Source: Aquabacterium sp. | GTDB lineage: Bacteria > Pseudomonadota > Gammaproteobacteria > Burkholderiales > Burkholderiaceae_C | NCBI GenBank assembly: GCA_017989885.1 | Contig: JAGNPA010000024.1 | Span: forward strand, 1 to 11,540 | Reading direction: 5' to 3' | Length of the DNA stretch: 11,540 nucleotides | Shown: in pieces, positions 1 through 7,119 of the stretch | Numbering within the stretch: position 1 is the first letter of the stretch | Layout of the letters: every line of letters begins with the position of its first letter | Program-made: the position numbers and the translations under genes | Notes under the pieces: model-generated | Seen by the model: the letters and a program-made list of their open reading frames with translations, nothing else | What the model was told of the DNA's origin: nothing | Database searches by the model: none

Positions 1-1027
1 GCACATAGGTCAGCACGTAGAACAGCGACGAGCCGTAGCCGTTGCCGGCCGACACCGTGTTACCGGCCACCACGCTGGGGATGAAGCCCAGCAGCATGAA
101 GCCCAGTTGCGCAATACCCGAGTAAGCCAGCATGCGCTTGAGGTTGCTCTGCGCAATGGCGGCCAGGTTGCCCACGGCCATCGAGGCCACGGCCAGGATC
201 ATCAGCATCTGCTGCCAGTCGGTGGCGCTGTTGATCAGGCCTTCCACCAGCAGGCGGATGGTGATCGCGAACGCAGCCAGCTTGGGCGCACCGGCCACCA
301 GCAGGGTCACCGCCGTGGGGGCGCCCTGGTAGACGTCAGGCACCCACATGTGGAACGGCACCACACCCAGCTTGAAGGCCAGGCCGGCCACGATGAACAC
401 CACACCGAAGGCCAGCACCTGCTTGTTGATCTCGCCGGTCAGCGTAGCCTGGTAGACCTCGGCCAGGTCCAGCGAACCCGTGGCGCCGTACATCATCGAC
501 AGACCATAGAGCAGGAAGCCCGAAGCCAGCGCGCCCAGCACAAAGTACTTCATGGCGGCCTCGGTCGCCTGGGTGTCGTCACGACGCAGGGCCACCAGGG
601 CGTACAGGGACAGCGACATCAGCTCCAGACCCAGGTAGATGGTCAGGAAGTTGTTGCCGATGATCATGATCGAGATACCGAGCAGCGAGAGCATGCTCAG
701 GGAGAACAGTTCTCCCTTGAGCAGATCACGGCTGGCGGCATAGCCCTGGGCATAGACCAGGGTGCCCATGACGGCCAGGGTCGCGCACAGCGACAACAGG
801 TGCCCCATCGGGTCGGTCACCACCATGCGCTGCATGGCGTACACCGAGGCGCCACTGTCGAGCGCGCTCAGGTGCAAGCCAGCCACCACCGCCAGCGACA
901 GCATGGTCAGGAAGTAGGTCGGCTTGCGCTGCGGACAGGTGACGAACAGATCGAGGATCGCCACCACACAGGCCATGCCCAGCAAGACGATCTCGGGGGT
1001 CACCGCGAGCCAGTTCAAATCAGTCAT
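1..1027 (-). CDS. nuoN: NADH-quinone oxidoreductase subunit N (partial, C-terminus outside window)
   Basis: Antiporter-like membrane subunit of complex I that carries one of the proton channels and sits between NuoM and NuoK. The visible 342 residues (of roughly 490 usual) start MTDLNWLAVTPEIVLLG and are almost entirely hydrophobic helices. Family landmarks: Glu135 in YLGLELMSL (the TM5 glutamate), Lys219 in AFKLGVVPFHMWVPD (the TM7 lysine), Lys249 in GAPKLAAF (TM8), and LKRMLAYSGIAQLGF near 296-310. The reading frame runs open to the left edge without a stop, so the C-terminal third, with the TM12 lysine, is missing only because the window ends. The ATG lies 13 bp after the nuoM stop. An AAGGG that overlaps that stop (1038-1042), with a 10-nt spacer, supports this start. 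It is the last gene of a canonical nuo operon. Confidence 0.97.
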   Translation of the reverse strand, partial: MTDLNWLAVTPEIVLLGMACVVAILDLFVTCPQRKPTYFLTMLSLAVVAGLHLSALDSGASVYAMQRMVVTDPMGHLLSLCATLAVMGTLVYAQGYAASRDLLKGELFSLSMLSLLGISIMIIGNNFLTIYLGLELMSLSLYALVALRRDDTQATEAAMKYFVLGALASGFLLYGLSMMYGATGSLDLAEVYQATLTGEINKQVLAFGVVFIVAGLAFKLGVVPFHMWVPDVYQGAPTAVTLLVAGAPKLAAFAITIRLLVEGLINSATDWQQMLMILAVASMAVGNLAAIAQSNLKRMLAYSGIAQLGFMLLGFIPSVVAGNTVSAGNGYGSSLFYVLTYV

Positions 1028-1040
1028 TTTGTGTCGGCCC

Positions 1041-2528
1041 TTAGTTCAACTTGCTCAGGGAGACGTGCTTGATCAGCTCCGTCACCGAAACGTACATCAC
1101 ATCGGTGAAGGGCTTGGGCTGCAGGCCCATCCACAGCACGGCGGCCGCCAACACGGCCAGAATCAGGAATTCGCGGGCGTTGATGTCCTTCAGCTCGCGA
1201 ACGTGGTCGTTGGTCACATCGCCGAAGTACACACGCTTGTACATCCACAGGTTGTACGAGGCGCCCAGGATCAAGGCCGTGGCCGCCAGCATCCCGATCA
1301 GGAAGTCGTACTCGACCGCACCCAGGATCACCAGCCACTCACCCACGAAACCAGCCGTACCCGGCAGGCCGCTGTTGGCCATCGCGAACAGCAGGGCAAA
1401 GGCGGCGAACTTGGGCATGGTGTTGACCACACCGCCGTAGCTGGCGATTTCACGCGAGTGAACGCGGTCGTACAGCACACCGATGCTGAAGAACATGGCG
1501 CCCGACACGAAGCCGTGGCCAATCATCTGCACCAGACCGCCGACGATGCCCAGCTCGTTGAAGAGGAAGAAGCCCAGGGTCACGAAACCCATGTGCGCGA
1601 TGGACGAATACGCCACCAGCTTCTTCATGTCCTGCTGCACCATCGCCACCAGACCAATGTAGATCACAGCGATCAGCGACAGGGTGATCACCACCGGGGC
1701 GAACTGATGCGACGCATCAGGCACGATCGGCAGCATGAAACGCAGGAAGCCATAGCAGCCCAGCTTCAGCATGATCGCGGCCAGCACGATGGAGCCACCG
1801 GTCGGCGCTTCCACGTGGGCGTCGGGCAACCAGGTGTGCACCGGCCACATCGGCACCTTCACGGCAAACGCAGCAAAGAACGCACCGAACAGCAGGGCCT
1901 GCGGTGTCGCGGGCAGCGGCAGCTTGTGCCAGGTCAGGATGTCGAAGCTGCCACCCGACTTGTAGTACAGGTAGACCAGCGCGATCAGCATCAGCAGCGA
2001 GCCCAGCAGCGTGTACAAGAAGAACTTGAACGCAGCGTAGACGCGACGCGGGCCGCCCCAGATGCCGATGATGATGTACATCGGGATCAGCGTGGCCTCG
2101 AAGAACACGTAGAACAGCATGCCGTCCAGTGCCGAGAACACGCCCACCATCAGACCCGACAGGATGAGGAAGGCACCGTAGTACTGGTGCGGACGGTCTT
2201 CGATGACTTCCCAGCCGGCCAGCACCACGATGATCGTGATGAAGGCGGTGAGCGGCACGAACCACATCGAGATGCCATCGACACCCAGGTGATAGAACAC
2301 GTTGAAGCGTTCAATCCAGCTGGCTTTCTCGACGAACTGCATCGCTGCCGTCGTCGTGTCGAAGTCGGTCATCAGCGGCAGGGTCACCAGGAAGCTGATG
2401 ACCGAACCGATCAGTGCCACCCAGCGGGCGATGCCGGCATGTTGCTGCCGGCCAGCGACCAGCAGCAGGATCCCGAATGCCACTGGAATCCAGATGGCCA
2501 GAGAGAGGATATTGGACATTGTTTGCAT
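1041..2528 (-). CDS. nuoM: NADH-quinone oxidoreductase subunit M
   Basis: Middle antiporter-like proton-pumping subunit of the complex I membrane arm, 495 residues (E. coli NuoM is 509), with about 14 predicted membrane helices. Seen in the sequence: Glu144 in FFEATLIPMY (TM5 glutamate), Lys224 in AVKVPMWPVHTWLPDAHVEAPT (TM7 lysine and the family signature), Lys255 in MLKLGCYG (TM8), KKLVAYSSIAHMGF at 302-315, and Glu397 in FVGEWLV. In NuoM a glutamate takes the TM12 place that is lysine in NuoL and NuoN, so this identifies the paralogue. The start at 2528 is supported by a GAGGA 7 nt upstream. An in-frame ATG three codons later (position 2519) is a less likely alternative. The gene lies 16 bp after nuoL and 13 bp before nuoN. 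It looks intact and is transcribed with its neighbours. Confidence 0.98.
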   Translation of the reverse strand: MQTMSNILSLAIWIPVAFGILLLVAGRQQHAGIARWVALIGSVISFLVTLPLMTDFDTTTAAMQFVEKASWIERFNVFYHLGVDGISMWFVPLTAFITIIVVLAGWEVIEDRPHQYYGAFLILSGLMVGVFSALDGMLFYVFFEATLIPMYIIIGIWGGPRRVYAAFKFFLYTLLGSLLMLIALVYLYYKSGGSFDILTWHKLPLPATPQALLFGAFFAAFAVKVPMWPVHTWLPDAHVEAPTGGSIVLAAIMLKLGCYGFLRFMLPIVPDASHQFAPVVITLSLIAVIYIGLVAMVQQDMKKLVAYSSIAHMGFVTLGFFLFNELGIVGGLVQMIGHGFVSGAMFFSIGVLYDRVHSREIASYGGVVNTMPKFAAFALLFAMANSGLPGTAGFVGEWLVILGAVEYDFLIGMLAATALILGASYNLWMYKRVYFGDVTNDHVRELKDINAREFLILAVLAAAVLWMGLQPKPFTDVMYVSVTELIKHVSLSKLN

Positions 2529-2535
2529 GAACCGG

Positions 2536-2540
2536 TCCTC
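2536..2540 (-). promoter_or_regulatory. Shine-Dalgarno site of nuoM
   Basis: GAGGA on the minus strand, 7 nt upstream of the ATG at 2528, in the 16-bp nuoL-nuoM gap. It decides between two nearby in-frame ATG codons in favour of the upstream one. Confidence 0.75.
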
Positions 2541-2544
2541 GCGC

Positions 2545-4554
2545 TCAGTGCTGCAGGAACACGAACCACGTCATGAAGGCGAGCACCCCCAGGATCATGA
2601 CCAGCGCGTAGTGATAGAGGTAACCCGTCTGGAACAGACGTGTCAGAGAACCAATCAAGCCCACCACCTTGGCGGAGCCGTTGACGATCAGACCGTCAAT
2701 GATGGCCACGTCGCCCACCTTCCAGAAGATGCGGCCCAGCAGTCGTGCGCCAGCAGCCAGCACCTTCTCGTTGAACCAGTCCAGGTAGTACTTGTTCTCG
2801 CCGATCACGATCAGCGGGCGCAGCACCTTGGCCAGGGTCGCAGGGATCTGCGGGGCCACCATGTAGAACACGTAAGCCGTGATCACACCAGCCAGAGCCA
2901 GCCAGAACGGTGCAGCCTGGAAGCCGTGCAGCGCCATCGCAGTGGCACCGTGGAAGTGCGATGCCAGCTCGGCCATGGCCGGATGCTTGGCAGCGTCCAC
3001 GAAGATGGCCGACTTGAGGAAGTCACCGAACAGCAGCGGGCCCACCGTCAGGAAGCCAATGACCACCGACGGGATCGCCAGCAGCACCAGCGGTGCCGTC
3101 ACCACCCAGGGCGACTCGTGCGGCTCATGGGCGTGGCCATGACCGTGATCGTCGTCGTGGTGATCGTGCTCACCCGGGAAGGGCTTGTGATGGAAGTTTT
3201 CCTTGCCGTGGAAGACCAGGAAGTACACACGGAAGCTGTAGAAGGCCGTGACGAACACACCCGCCAGCACTGCGAACTCGGCAAAGCCGGCGGCAGGCAG
3301 GTTGCTGGCTTCCACCGCCATGATGATCGAGTCCTTCGAGAAGTAACCCGAGAAGAACGGCGTGCCGATCAGGGCCAGGTTGGCCAGCAGGAAGGTGATC
3401 CAGGTGATGGGCATGCGCTTCCACAGGCCACCCATGTTGCGGATGTCCTGATCGTGGTGCATGCCGATGATCACGGAACCGGCGCCGAGGAACAGCAGGG
3501 CCTTGAAGAAGGCGTGCGTCATCACGTGGAACATGCCCACGCTGTAGGCCGACACGCCCAGGGCCACGGTCATGTAACCCAGCTGCGACAGCGTGGAGTA
3601 AGCCACCACACGCTTGATGTCGTTCTGGATGATGCCCAGGAACCCCATGAACAGCGCGGTGATCGAACCGATGATCACGATGAAGTTCAGTGCCGCATCC
3701 GACAGCTCGAACAGCGGCGACATGCGCGACACCATGAAGATGCCGGCCGTCACCATGGTGGCGGCGTGGATCAGCGCGGAGATCGGGGTCGGGCCTTCCA
3801 TCGAATCCGGCAGCCACACGTGCAGCGGGAACTGCGCCGACTTGCCCATCGCACCGATGAACAGACAGACGCAGATCACGGTGATCAGCGCCCAGTCGGT
3901 CTTGGGCAGCGTAAGCAGGCTCAGCTCGCTGCCTTTGGCGAACAGCTCGGTGTAGTTGAGCGTGCCCGTGTAGGCCAGCAGCAGGCCAATGCCCAGGATG
4001 AAGCCGAAGTCACCGACACGGTTGACCAGGAAGGCCTTCATGTTGGCGAAGATGGCTGTGGGCTTCTTGTACCAGAAACCGATCAGCAGGTAGGACACCA
4101 GGCCCACCGCTTCCCAGCCGAAGAACAGTTGCAGCAGGTTGTTGCTCATGACGAGCATCAACATCGAGAACGTGAACAGCGAGATGTAGCTGAAGAAGCG
4201 CTGGTAGCCGTCGTCCTCTTCCATGTAGCCGATGGTGTAGATGTGCACCATCAGCGACACGAAGGTCACCACGCACATCATCATCGCGGTCAGGCCGTCG
4301 ACCAGGAAGCCGACTTCCATCTTGAGCGTGCCCAGCGTCATCCACTCGTAGACGGTGCCATTGAAGCTGGCCCCATCGACGGCGACGGCCTTGAGCGTCA
4401 TCGCCGAGATGATGAAGGAGATCAGCACACCCAGGATGGTGAGCAGGTGCGCGCCACGGCGGCCAATCGTCTTGCCGAACAAGCCGGCAGCGATCGAGCC
4501 GACCAGCGGCGCCAGGGGCACCGCCAGCAGCGAATTGAGAGAAAGTTCAGACAT
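2545..4554 (-). CDS. nuoL: NADH-quinone oxidoreductase subunit L
   Basis: Distal antiporter-like proton-pumping subunit; its C-terminal part forms the long lateral helix along the membrane arm. At 669 residues it exceeds E. coli NuoL (613). Seen: Glu148 in FFGWEAVGLVSYLLIGFW (TM5), Lys238 in GAMGKSAQFPLHVWLPD (TM7), His263 in ALIHAATMV, Lys351 in THAFFKALLFLGAGS (TM8), and Lys407 in GYFSKDSII (TM12). Together these are the full set of pump residues. Residues about 455-479 form a hydrophilic His/Asp-rich loop, and residues about 505-545 are extra sequence too; both help explain the extra length. The C-terminal lateral-helix and anchor region (about 590-669, with GENKYYLDWFNE) is present. The start ATG follows a GGGAGAGA at 4563-4570. 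The gene begins 18 bp after nuoK and ends 16 bp before nuoM. Confidence 0.98.
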   Translation of the reverse strand: MSELSLNSLLAVPLAPLVGSIAAGLFGKTIGRRGAHLLTILGVLISFIISAMTLKAVAVDGASFNGTVYEWMTLGTLKMEVGFLVDGLTAMMMCVVTFVSLMVHIYTIGYMEEDDGYQRFFSYISLFTFSMLMLVMSNNLLQLFFGWEAVGLVSYLLIGFWYKKPTAIFANMKAFLVNRVGDFGFILGIGLLLAYTGTLNYTELFAKGSELSLLTLPKTDWALITVICVCLFIGAMGKSAQFPLHVWLPDSMEGPTPISALIHAATMVTAGIFMVSRMSPLFELSDAALNFIVIIGSITALFMGFLGIIQNDIKRVVAYSTLSQLGYMTVALGVSAYSVGMFHVMTHAFFKALLFLGAGSVIIGMHHDQDIRNMGGLWKRMPITWITFLLANLALIGTPFFSGYFSKDSIIMAVEASNLPAAGFAEFAVLAGVFVTAFYSFRVYFLVFHGKENFHHKPFPGEHDHHDDDHGHGHAHEPHESPWVVTAPLVLLAIPSVVIGFLTVGPLLFGDFLKSAIFVDAAKHPAMAELASHFHGATAMALHGFQAAPFWLALAGVITAYVFYMVAPQIPATLAKVLRPLIVIGENKYYLDWFNEKVLAAGARLLGRIFWKVGDVAIIDGLIVNGSAKVVGLIGSLTRLFQTGYLYHYALVMILGVLAFMTWFVFLQH
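3118..3192 (-). other. Histidine/aspartate-rich loop in NuoL
   Basis: Codons for NuoL residues 455-479. Ten of these 25 residues are histidine, with a DHHDDDHGHGHAHE core, set between two hydrophobic helices. The nucleotide sequence is correspondingly repetitive in GAT/CAC/CAT codons. It resembles metal-binding low-complexity loops, but nothing here proves metal binding. Similar His-rich insertions are, as I recall, common in NuoL of betaproteobacteria. Confidence 0.85.
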
Positions 4555-4572
4555 GGTTGGTATCTCTCCCGA

Positions 4573-4884
4573 TCAGCCCTTGAGGGTGTCCAGATCACTC
4601 ACGTTGATCGCCAGGCGATTACGGAAGACCAGCACCAGAATGGCCAGACCGATGGCCGACTCGGCGGCCGCCACGGTGAGGATGAAGAAGACGAAGACCT
4701 GACCGGCCATGTCCCCCAGGTAGTGGGAGAACGCCACGAAGTTCAGGTTCACGGCCAGCAGCATCAGCTCAATGGCCATCAGCAGCACGATCAGGTTCTT
4801 GCGGTTCATGAAGATGCCGATGATCGACATCGTGAACAGGATCGCGCCGAGCGACAGATAGTGCCCCAGGGTGATCGACGTCAT
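4573..4884 (-). CDS. nuoK: NADH-quinone oxidoreductase subunit K
   Basis: Small membrane subunit of complex I (103 residues, E. coli 100) with three helices, homologous to MrpC/ND4L. It lies between NuoJ and NuoN and contributes two buried glutamates to the proton/charge axis. Both are visible: Glu39 in [16 protein letters not shown] and Glu75 in [13 protein letters not shown], matching E. coli Glu36 and Glu72. The start ATG overlaps the nuoJ stop as ATGA (4881-4884). A strong GGAGG 6 nt upstream lies inside the end of nuoJ, so translation is probably coupled to nuoJ. The stop is followed 18 bp later by nuoL. Nothing unusual is seen. Confidence 0.98.
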   Translation of the reverse strand: MTSITLGHYLSLGAILFTMSIIGIFMNRKNLIVLLMAIELMLLAVNLNFVAFSHYLGDMAGQVFVFFILTVAAAESAIGLAILVLVFRNRLAINVSDLDTLKG

Positions 4885-5528
4885 GCTTGGCCTCCAGCCT
4901 GTTTGTTGGCATCGGCTTCGGCCGCAGGGGCCTCCACCACGGCCGCCACCTTGTGCACGCGCAGGCGGTCGGCCTTCTTGACGCGGACCTGTTCGGCCGG
5001 CTTCTGGAAGTGAGCGTCCTTGCGCTTGCGCAGCGTCAAGGCGATGGCAGCAATGATGCCCACCAGCAAGATGACGGCAGCCACCTGCACCGGGAACAGA
5101 TAGTTGGTGTACAGGTCAATGCCCAAGGCCTTGGCATTGGGCAACGCTGCCACCTCGGGCGGCATGTTCTTGGCAACCGGCAGGTCGAAACCGCGGGTCA
5201 GCACGAAGGACATTTCCAGCGCGATCACGACACCGATGAGCCCGGCGGCTGGAAAGTGCTTCCAGAAGCCTTGACGCACGGAGTCGGAGTTGATGTCGAG
5301 CATCATCACCACGAACAGGAAGAGCACCATCACCGCCCCCACGTACACGAGCACGAGGGAGATGGCGAGGAACTCGGCTTGCAGCAGCATCCACACGCAC
5401 GAGGCACTGGCGAACGCCAACACCAGATGCAGGACGGCGGTCACCGGGCTCTTGGCGGTGATCACGCGGAAGCCCGCGTAGACCAGCACGAAGGCGAAGG
5501 TATAGAAAAGTAGGGCTAAGGTGTCCAT
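4881..5528 (-). CDS. nuoJ: NADH-quinone oxidoreductase subunit J
   Basis: Membrane subunit of complex I (ND6 homologue) next to NuoH and NuoK in the E-channel. The 215 residues contain five hydrophobic helices at about 1-20, 28-48, 52-77, 91-111 and 143-165. The third carries the conserved [18 protein letters not shown] stretch, where ND6 proteins form the pi-bulge helix implicated in coupling. After the last helix comes a hydrophilic tail of about 50 residues (167-215), first basic ([23 protein letters not shown]) and then Ala/Glu-rich. The tail makes the protein longer than E. coli NuoJ (184). The ATG is only 6 bp after the nuoI stop and no Shine-Dalgarno motif is visible, so initiation probably depends on coupling to nuoI termination. 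The 3' end overlaps nuoK by 4 bp. Confidence 0.97.
   Translation of the reverse strand: MDTLALLFYTFAFVLVYAGFRVITAKSPVTAVLHLVLAFASASCVWMLLQAEFLAISLVLVYVGAVMVLFLFVVMMLDINSDSVRQGFWKHFPAAGLIGVVIALEMSFVLTRGFDLPVAKNMPPEVAALPNAKALGIDLYTNYLFPVQVAAVILLVGIIAAIALTLRKRKDAHFQKPAEQVRVKKADRLRVHKVAAVVEAPAAEADANKQAGGQA
4891..4895 (-). promoter_or_regulatory. Shine-Dalgarno site of nuoK inside nuoJ
   Basis: GGAGG on the minus strand, 6 nt before the nuoK ATG at 4884. It is embedded in the codons for the last glycines of NuoJ (GGQA end), so the tail of nuoJ doubles as the ribosome binding site of nuoK. Confidence 0.8.
5120..5143. repeat. Inverted repeat with nested 12-bp palindrome within nuoJ
   Basis: Arms TGCCCAA (5120-5126) and TTGGGCA (5137-5143) flank a 10-nt spacer. 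The left arm and the spacer also contain the perfect 12-bp palindrome CCAAGGCCTTGG (5123-5134). It lies within codons for NuoJ residues around 130-137 (NAKALG) and has no T-run, so it is not a terminator. It may be chance in GC-rich coding DNA. Confidence 0.4.
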
Positions 5529-5534
5529 AACGGG

Positions 5535-6029
5535 TCAGCGGTATTTCGCGTCCGCCTCCTTGTTGGCTGCAATTTCCTTTTCGTAACGATCACCCACCGC
5601 CAGGAGCATGTCCTTGGTGAAGTACAGATCGCCGCGCTTTTCGCCGTGGTATTCGAAGATGTGGGTTTCCACGATCGAATCCACCGGGCAGCTCTCTTCG
5701 CAGAAGCCGCAGAAGATGCACTTGGTCAGGTCGATGTCGTAGCGGGTGGTGCGGCGCGAGCCGTCATCACGCACATCGGACTCGATGGTGATGGCCATGG
5801 CCGGGCAGACCGCTTCACACAGCTTGCAGGCGATGCAGCGCTCTTCGCCGTTGTCGTAACGGCGCAGGGCGTGCAGGCCACGGAAGCGGGGCGACAGCGG
5901 GGTCTTTTCTTCCGGAAACTGCACCGTGATGGTCGGCTTCAGGAAGTGACGACCGGTCAGCGCCAGGCCTTTCAACATGTCCAGCAGGAAAAAGCTGGTC
6001 ACGAACTCTTTGAGGGACGTAGCAGACAT
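5535..6029 (-). CDS. nuoI: NADH-quinone oxidoreductase subunit I, 2x[4Fe-4S] ferredoxin-like
   Basis: Peripheral-arm subunit (TYKY/NDUFS8 homologue) holding clusters N6a and N6b, which pass electrons from NuoG towards N2 in NuoB. In 164 residues there are two classic CxxCxxCxxxCP motifs: Cys65/68/71/75 ([12 protein letters not shown]) and Cys104/107/110/114 ([12 protein letters not shown]). The pattern CxxCxxCxxxC lets each motif supply three ligands to one cluster and the fourth to the other. The N-terminal amphipathic segment (about 5-30, [20 protein letters not shown]) fits membrane-surface contact with NuoH. The start ATG is preceded by AAGGGG (6038-6043) overlapping the nuoH stop, with an 8-nt spacer. 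The gene is 12 bp after nuoH and 6 bp before nuoJ. It is slightly shorter than E. coli NuoI (180), within the family range. Confidence 0.98.
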   Translation of the reverse strand: MSATSLKEFVTSFFLLDMLKGLALTGRHFLKPTITVQFPEEKTPLSPRFRGLHALRRYDNGEERCIACKLCEAVCPAMAITIESDVRDDGSRRTTRYDIDLTKCIFCGFCEESCPVDSIVETHIFEYHGEKRGDLYFTKDMLLAVGDRYEKEIAANKEADAKYR

Positions 6030-6041
6030 TTCGATGGCCCC

Positions 6042-7100
6042 TTATTTCCAGATGTTCCAGGGCGACATCATCCAGCCGCCGACGATCACCAGCCAGATCA
6101 GCGTGATGGGGATGAAGATCTTCCAGCCCAGACGCATGATCTGGTCGTAGCGGAAGCGGGGGAACGAAGCACGCACCCACAGGAACATCGTCACGATGAT
6201 GAAGGTCTTGATGCCCAGCCAGATCCAGCCCGGGATGAAGTTCAGGAACTCCACCGGTGCCAGCCAGCCGCCGAAGAACAGGATCGCGCACAGCGTCGAG
6301 ACCAGGATCATGTTGGCGTATTCGGCCAGGAAGAACATGGCGAACGACATGCCCGAGTACTCGATCATGTGACCGGCCACGATTTCCGACTCACCTTCCA
6401 CCACGTCGAACGGGTGGCGGTTGGTTTCGGCCAGGCCAGAGATGAAGTACACGACCATGACCGGCAGCAGCGGCAGCCAGTTCCACGACAGGAAGCTCAG
6501 GCCCATCTCGGCGAACTGGCCCTTGTCCTGGCTCAGCACGATGTCGGACATGTTCAGCGAGCCGGCCGTCATCAGCACGATCACGAAGCAGAAACCCATC
6601 GCGATTTCGTAGGACACCATCTGGGCCGAGGCGCGCAGCGCACCCAGGAAGGCGTACTTCGAGTTCGAAGCCCAGCCGGCGATGATCACGCCATAGACTT
6701 CGAGCGAGGTGATGGCCATCAGGAACAGCAGGCCGGCGTTGACGTTGGCCAGCGCGACTTCCGGGCCAAAAGGGATCACGGCCCATGCGGCAAGAGCCGG
6801 CATGATGGTCATGATCGGACCCAGGAAGAACAGGCTCTTGTTGGCCGCCGTCGGGACGATGATCTCCTTGAAGATCAGCTTGACCGCGTCAGCGATGGGC
6901 TGCAGCAGGCCACGTGGGCCGGTGCGGTTGGGGCCCGGACGAATCTGCGTCCAGGCAATCGCCTTGCGCTCCCACAGGGTCAGATAAGCCACGCAACCGA
7001 GCAGCGGCAGCACCAGCGCCACGATCTTGATCAGCGACCAGACCACGGGCCAGGCAGCGCCCAGGTTGGCGGCACCAGCGTTGTACAGGGTATCAATCAT
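6042..7100 (-). CDS. nuoH: NADH-quinone oxidoreductase subunit H
   Basis: Membrane subunit (ND1 homologue) that joins the peripheral and membrane arms and forms much of the quinone chamber. It has 352 residues and is rich in membrane helices, against E. coli's 325. Family signatures are present: [20 protein letters not shown] at about 42-61 (first cytoplasmic loop), the acidic loop AETNRHPFD then [16 protein letters not shown] at 224-250, and [20 protein letters not shown] at 307-326. Helices carry Glu134 (SLEVYG) and Glu165 (SYEIAMG), in the E-channel region. The ATG at 7100 is preceded by GGGGAGA with a 6-nt spacer. The gene starts 19 bp after nuoG, the widest gap of the window, and ends 12 bp before nuoI. 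It is complete with no anomaly. Confidence 0.98.
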   Translation of the reverse strand: MIDTLYNAGAANLGAAWPVVWSLIKIVALVLPLLGCVAYLTLWERKAIAWTQIRPGPNRTGPRGLLQPIADAVKLIFKEIIVPTAANKSLFFLGPIMTIMPALAAWAVIPFGPEVALANVNAGLLFLMAITSLEVYGVIIAGWASNSKYAFLGALRASAQMVSYEIAMGFCFVIVLMTAGSLNMSDIVLSQDKGQFAEMGLSFLSWNWLPLLPVMVVYFISGLAETNRHPFDVVEGESEIVAGHMIEYSGMSFAMFFLAEYANMILVSTLCAILFFGGWLAPVEFLNFIPGWIWLGIKTFIIVTMFLWVRASFPRFRYDQIMRLGWKIFIPITLIWLVIVGGWMMSPWNIWK

Positions 7101-7106
7101 CTGTTG

Positions 7107-7113
7107 TCTCCCC
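7107..7113 (-). promoter_or_regulatory. Shine-Dalgarno site of nuoH
   Basis: GGGGAGA on the minus strand, 6 nt before the nuoH ATG at 7100, in the 19-bp nuoG-nuoH gap. It is among the strongest ribosome binding sites in the window and fixes the nuoH start. Confidence 0.7.
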
Positions 7114-7119
7114 TACCCT

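Noticed and set aside
107..1072. Plus-strand open frame of 321 codons opposite nuoN
   Set aside because: It is in antisense register with nuoN and lacks any protein-like features.
2420..2470. GCCGGC-rich short inverted repeats resembling a terminator near the start of nuoM
   Set aside because: They lie inside the nuoM coding sequence, have no following T-run, and GCCGGC is common by chance in DNA of this composition.
924..2576. Plus-strand open frame of 550 codons opposite nuoM
   Set aside because: It is in the same antisense register as nuoM; low-complexity His/Gln/Arg composition; no ribosome binding site or domain.
3118..3192. The repetitive GAT/CAC tract as a CRISPR-like or tandem DNA repeat
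   Set aside because: It has no regular unit with spacers; the repetition follows from the His/Asp codons of the NuoL loop.
3170..3817. Minus-strand out-of-frame open reading frame inside nuoL (and similar ones inside nuoM, nuoH, nuoF and nuoG)
   Set aside because: It overlaps a fully conserved gene on the same strand in another frame, with Arg/Pro/His-rich translation. It does not indicate a frameshift, because the main frames are continuous.
2302..5013. Long plus-strand open frame of 903 codons opposite nuoL and nuoK
   Set aside because: Its frame is in exact codon register with nuoL and nuoK on the other strand, so it stays open simply because those genes avoid TTA, CTA and TCA codons. 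The translation is a His/Gln/Arg/Asp-rich string with no domain, typical of an antisense shadow in GC-rich DNA.
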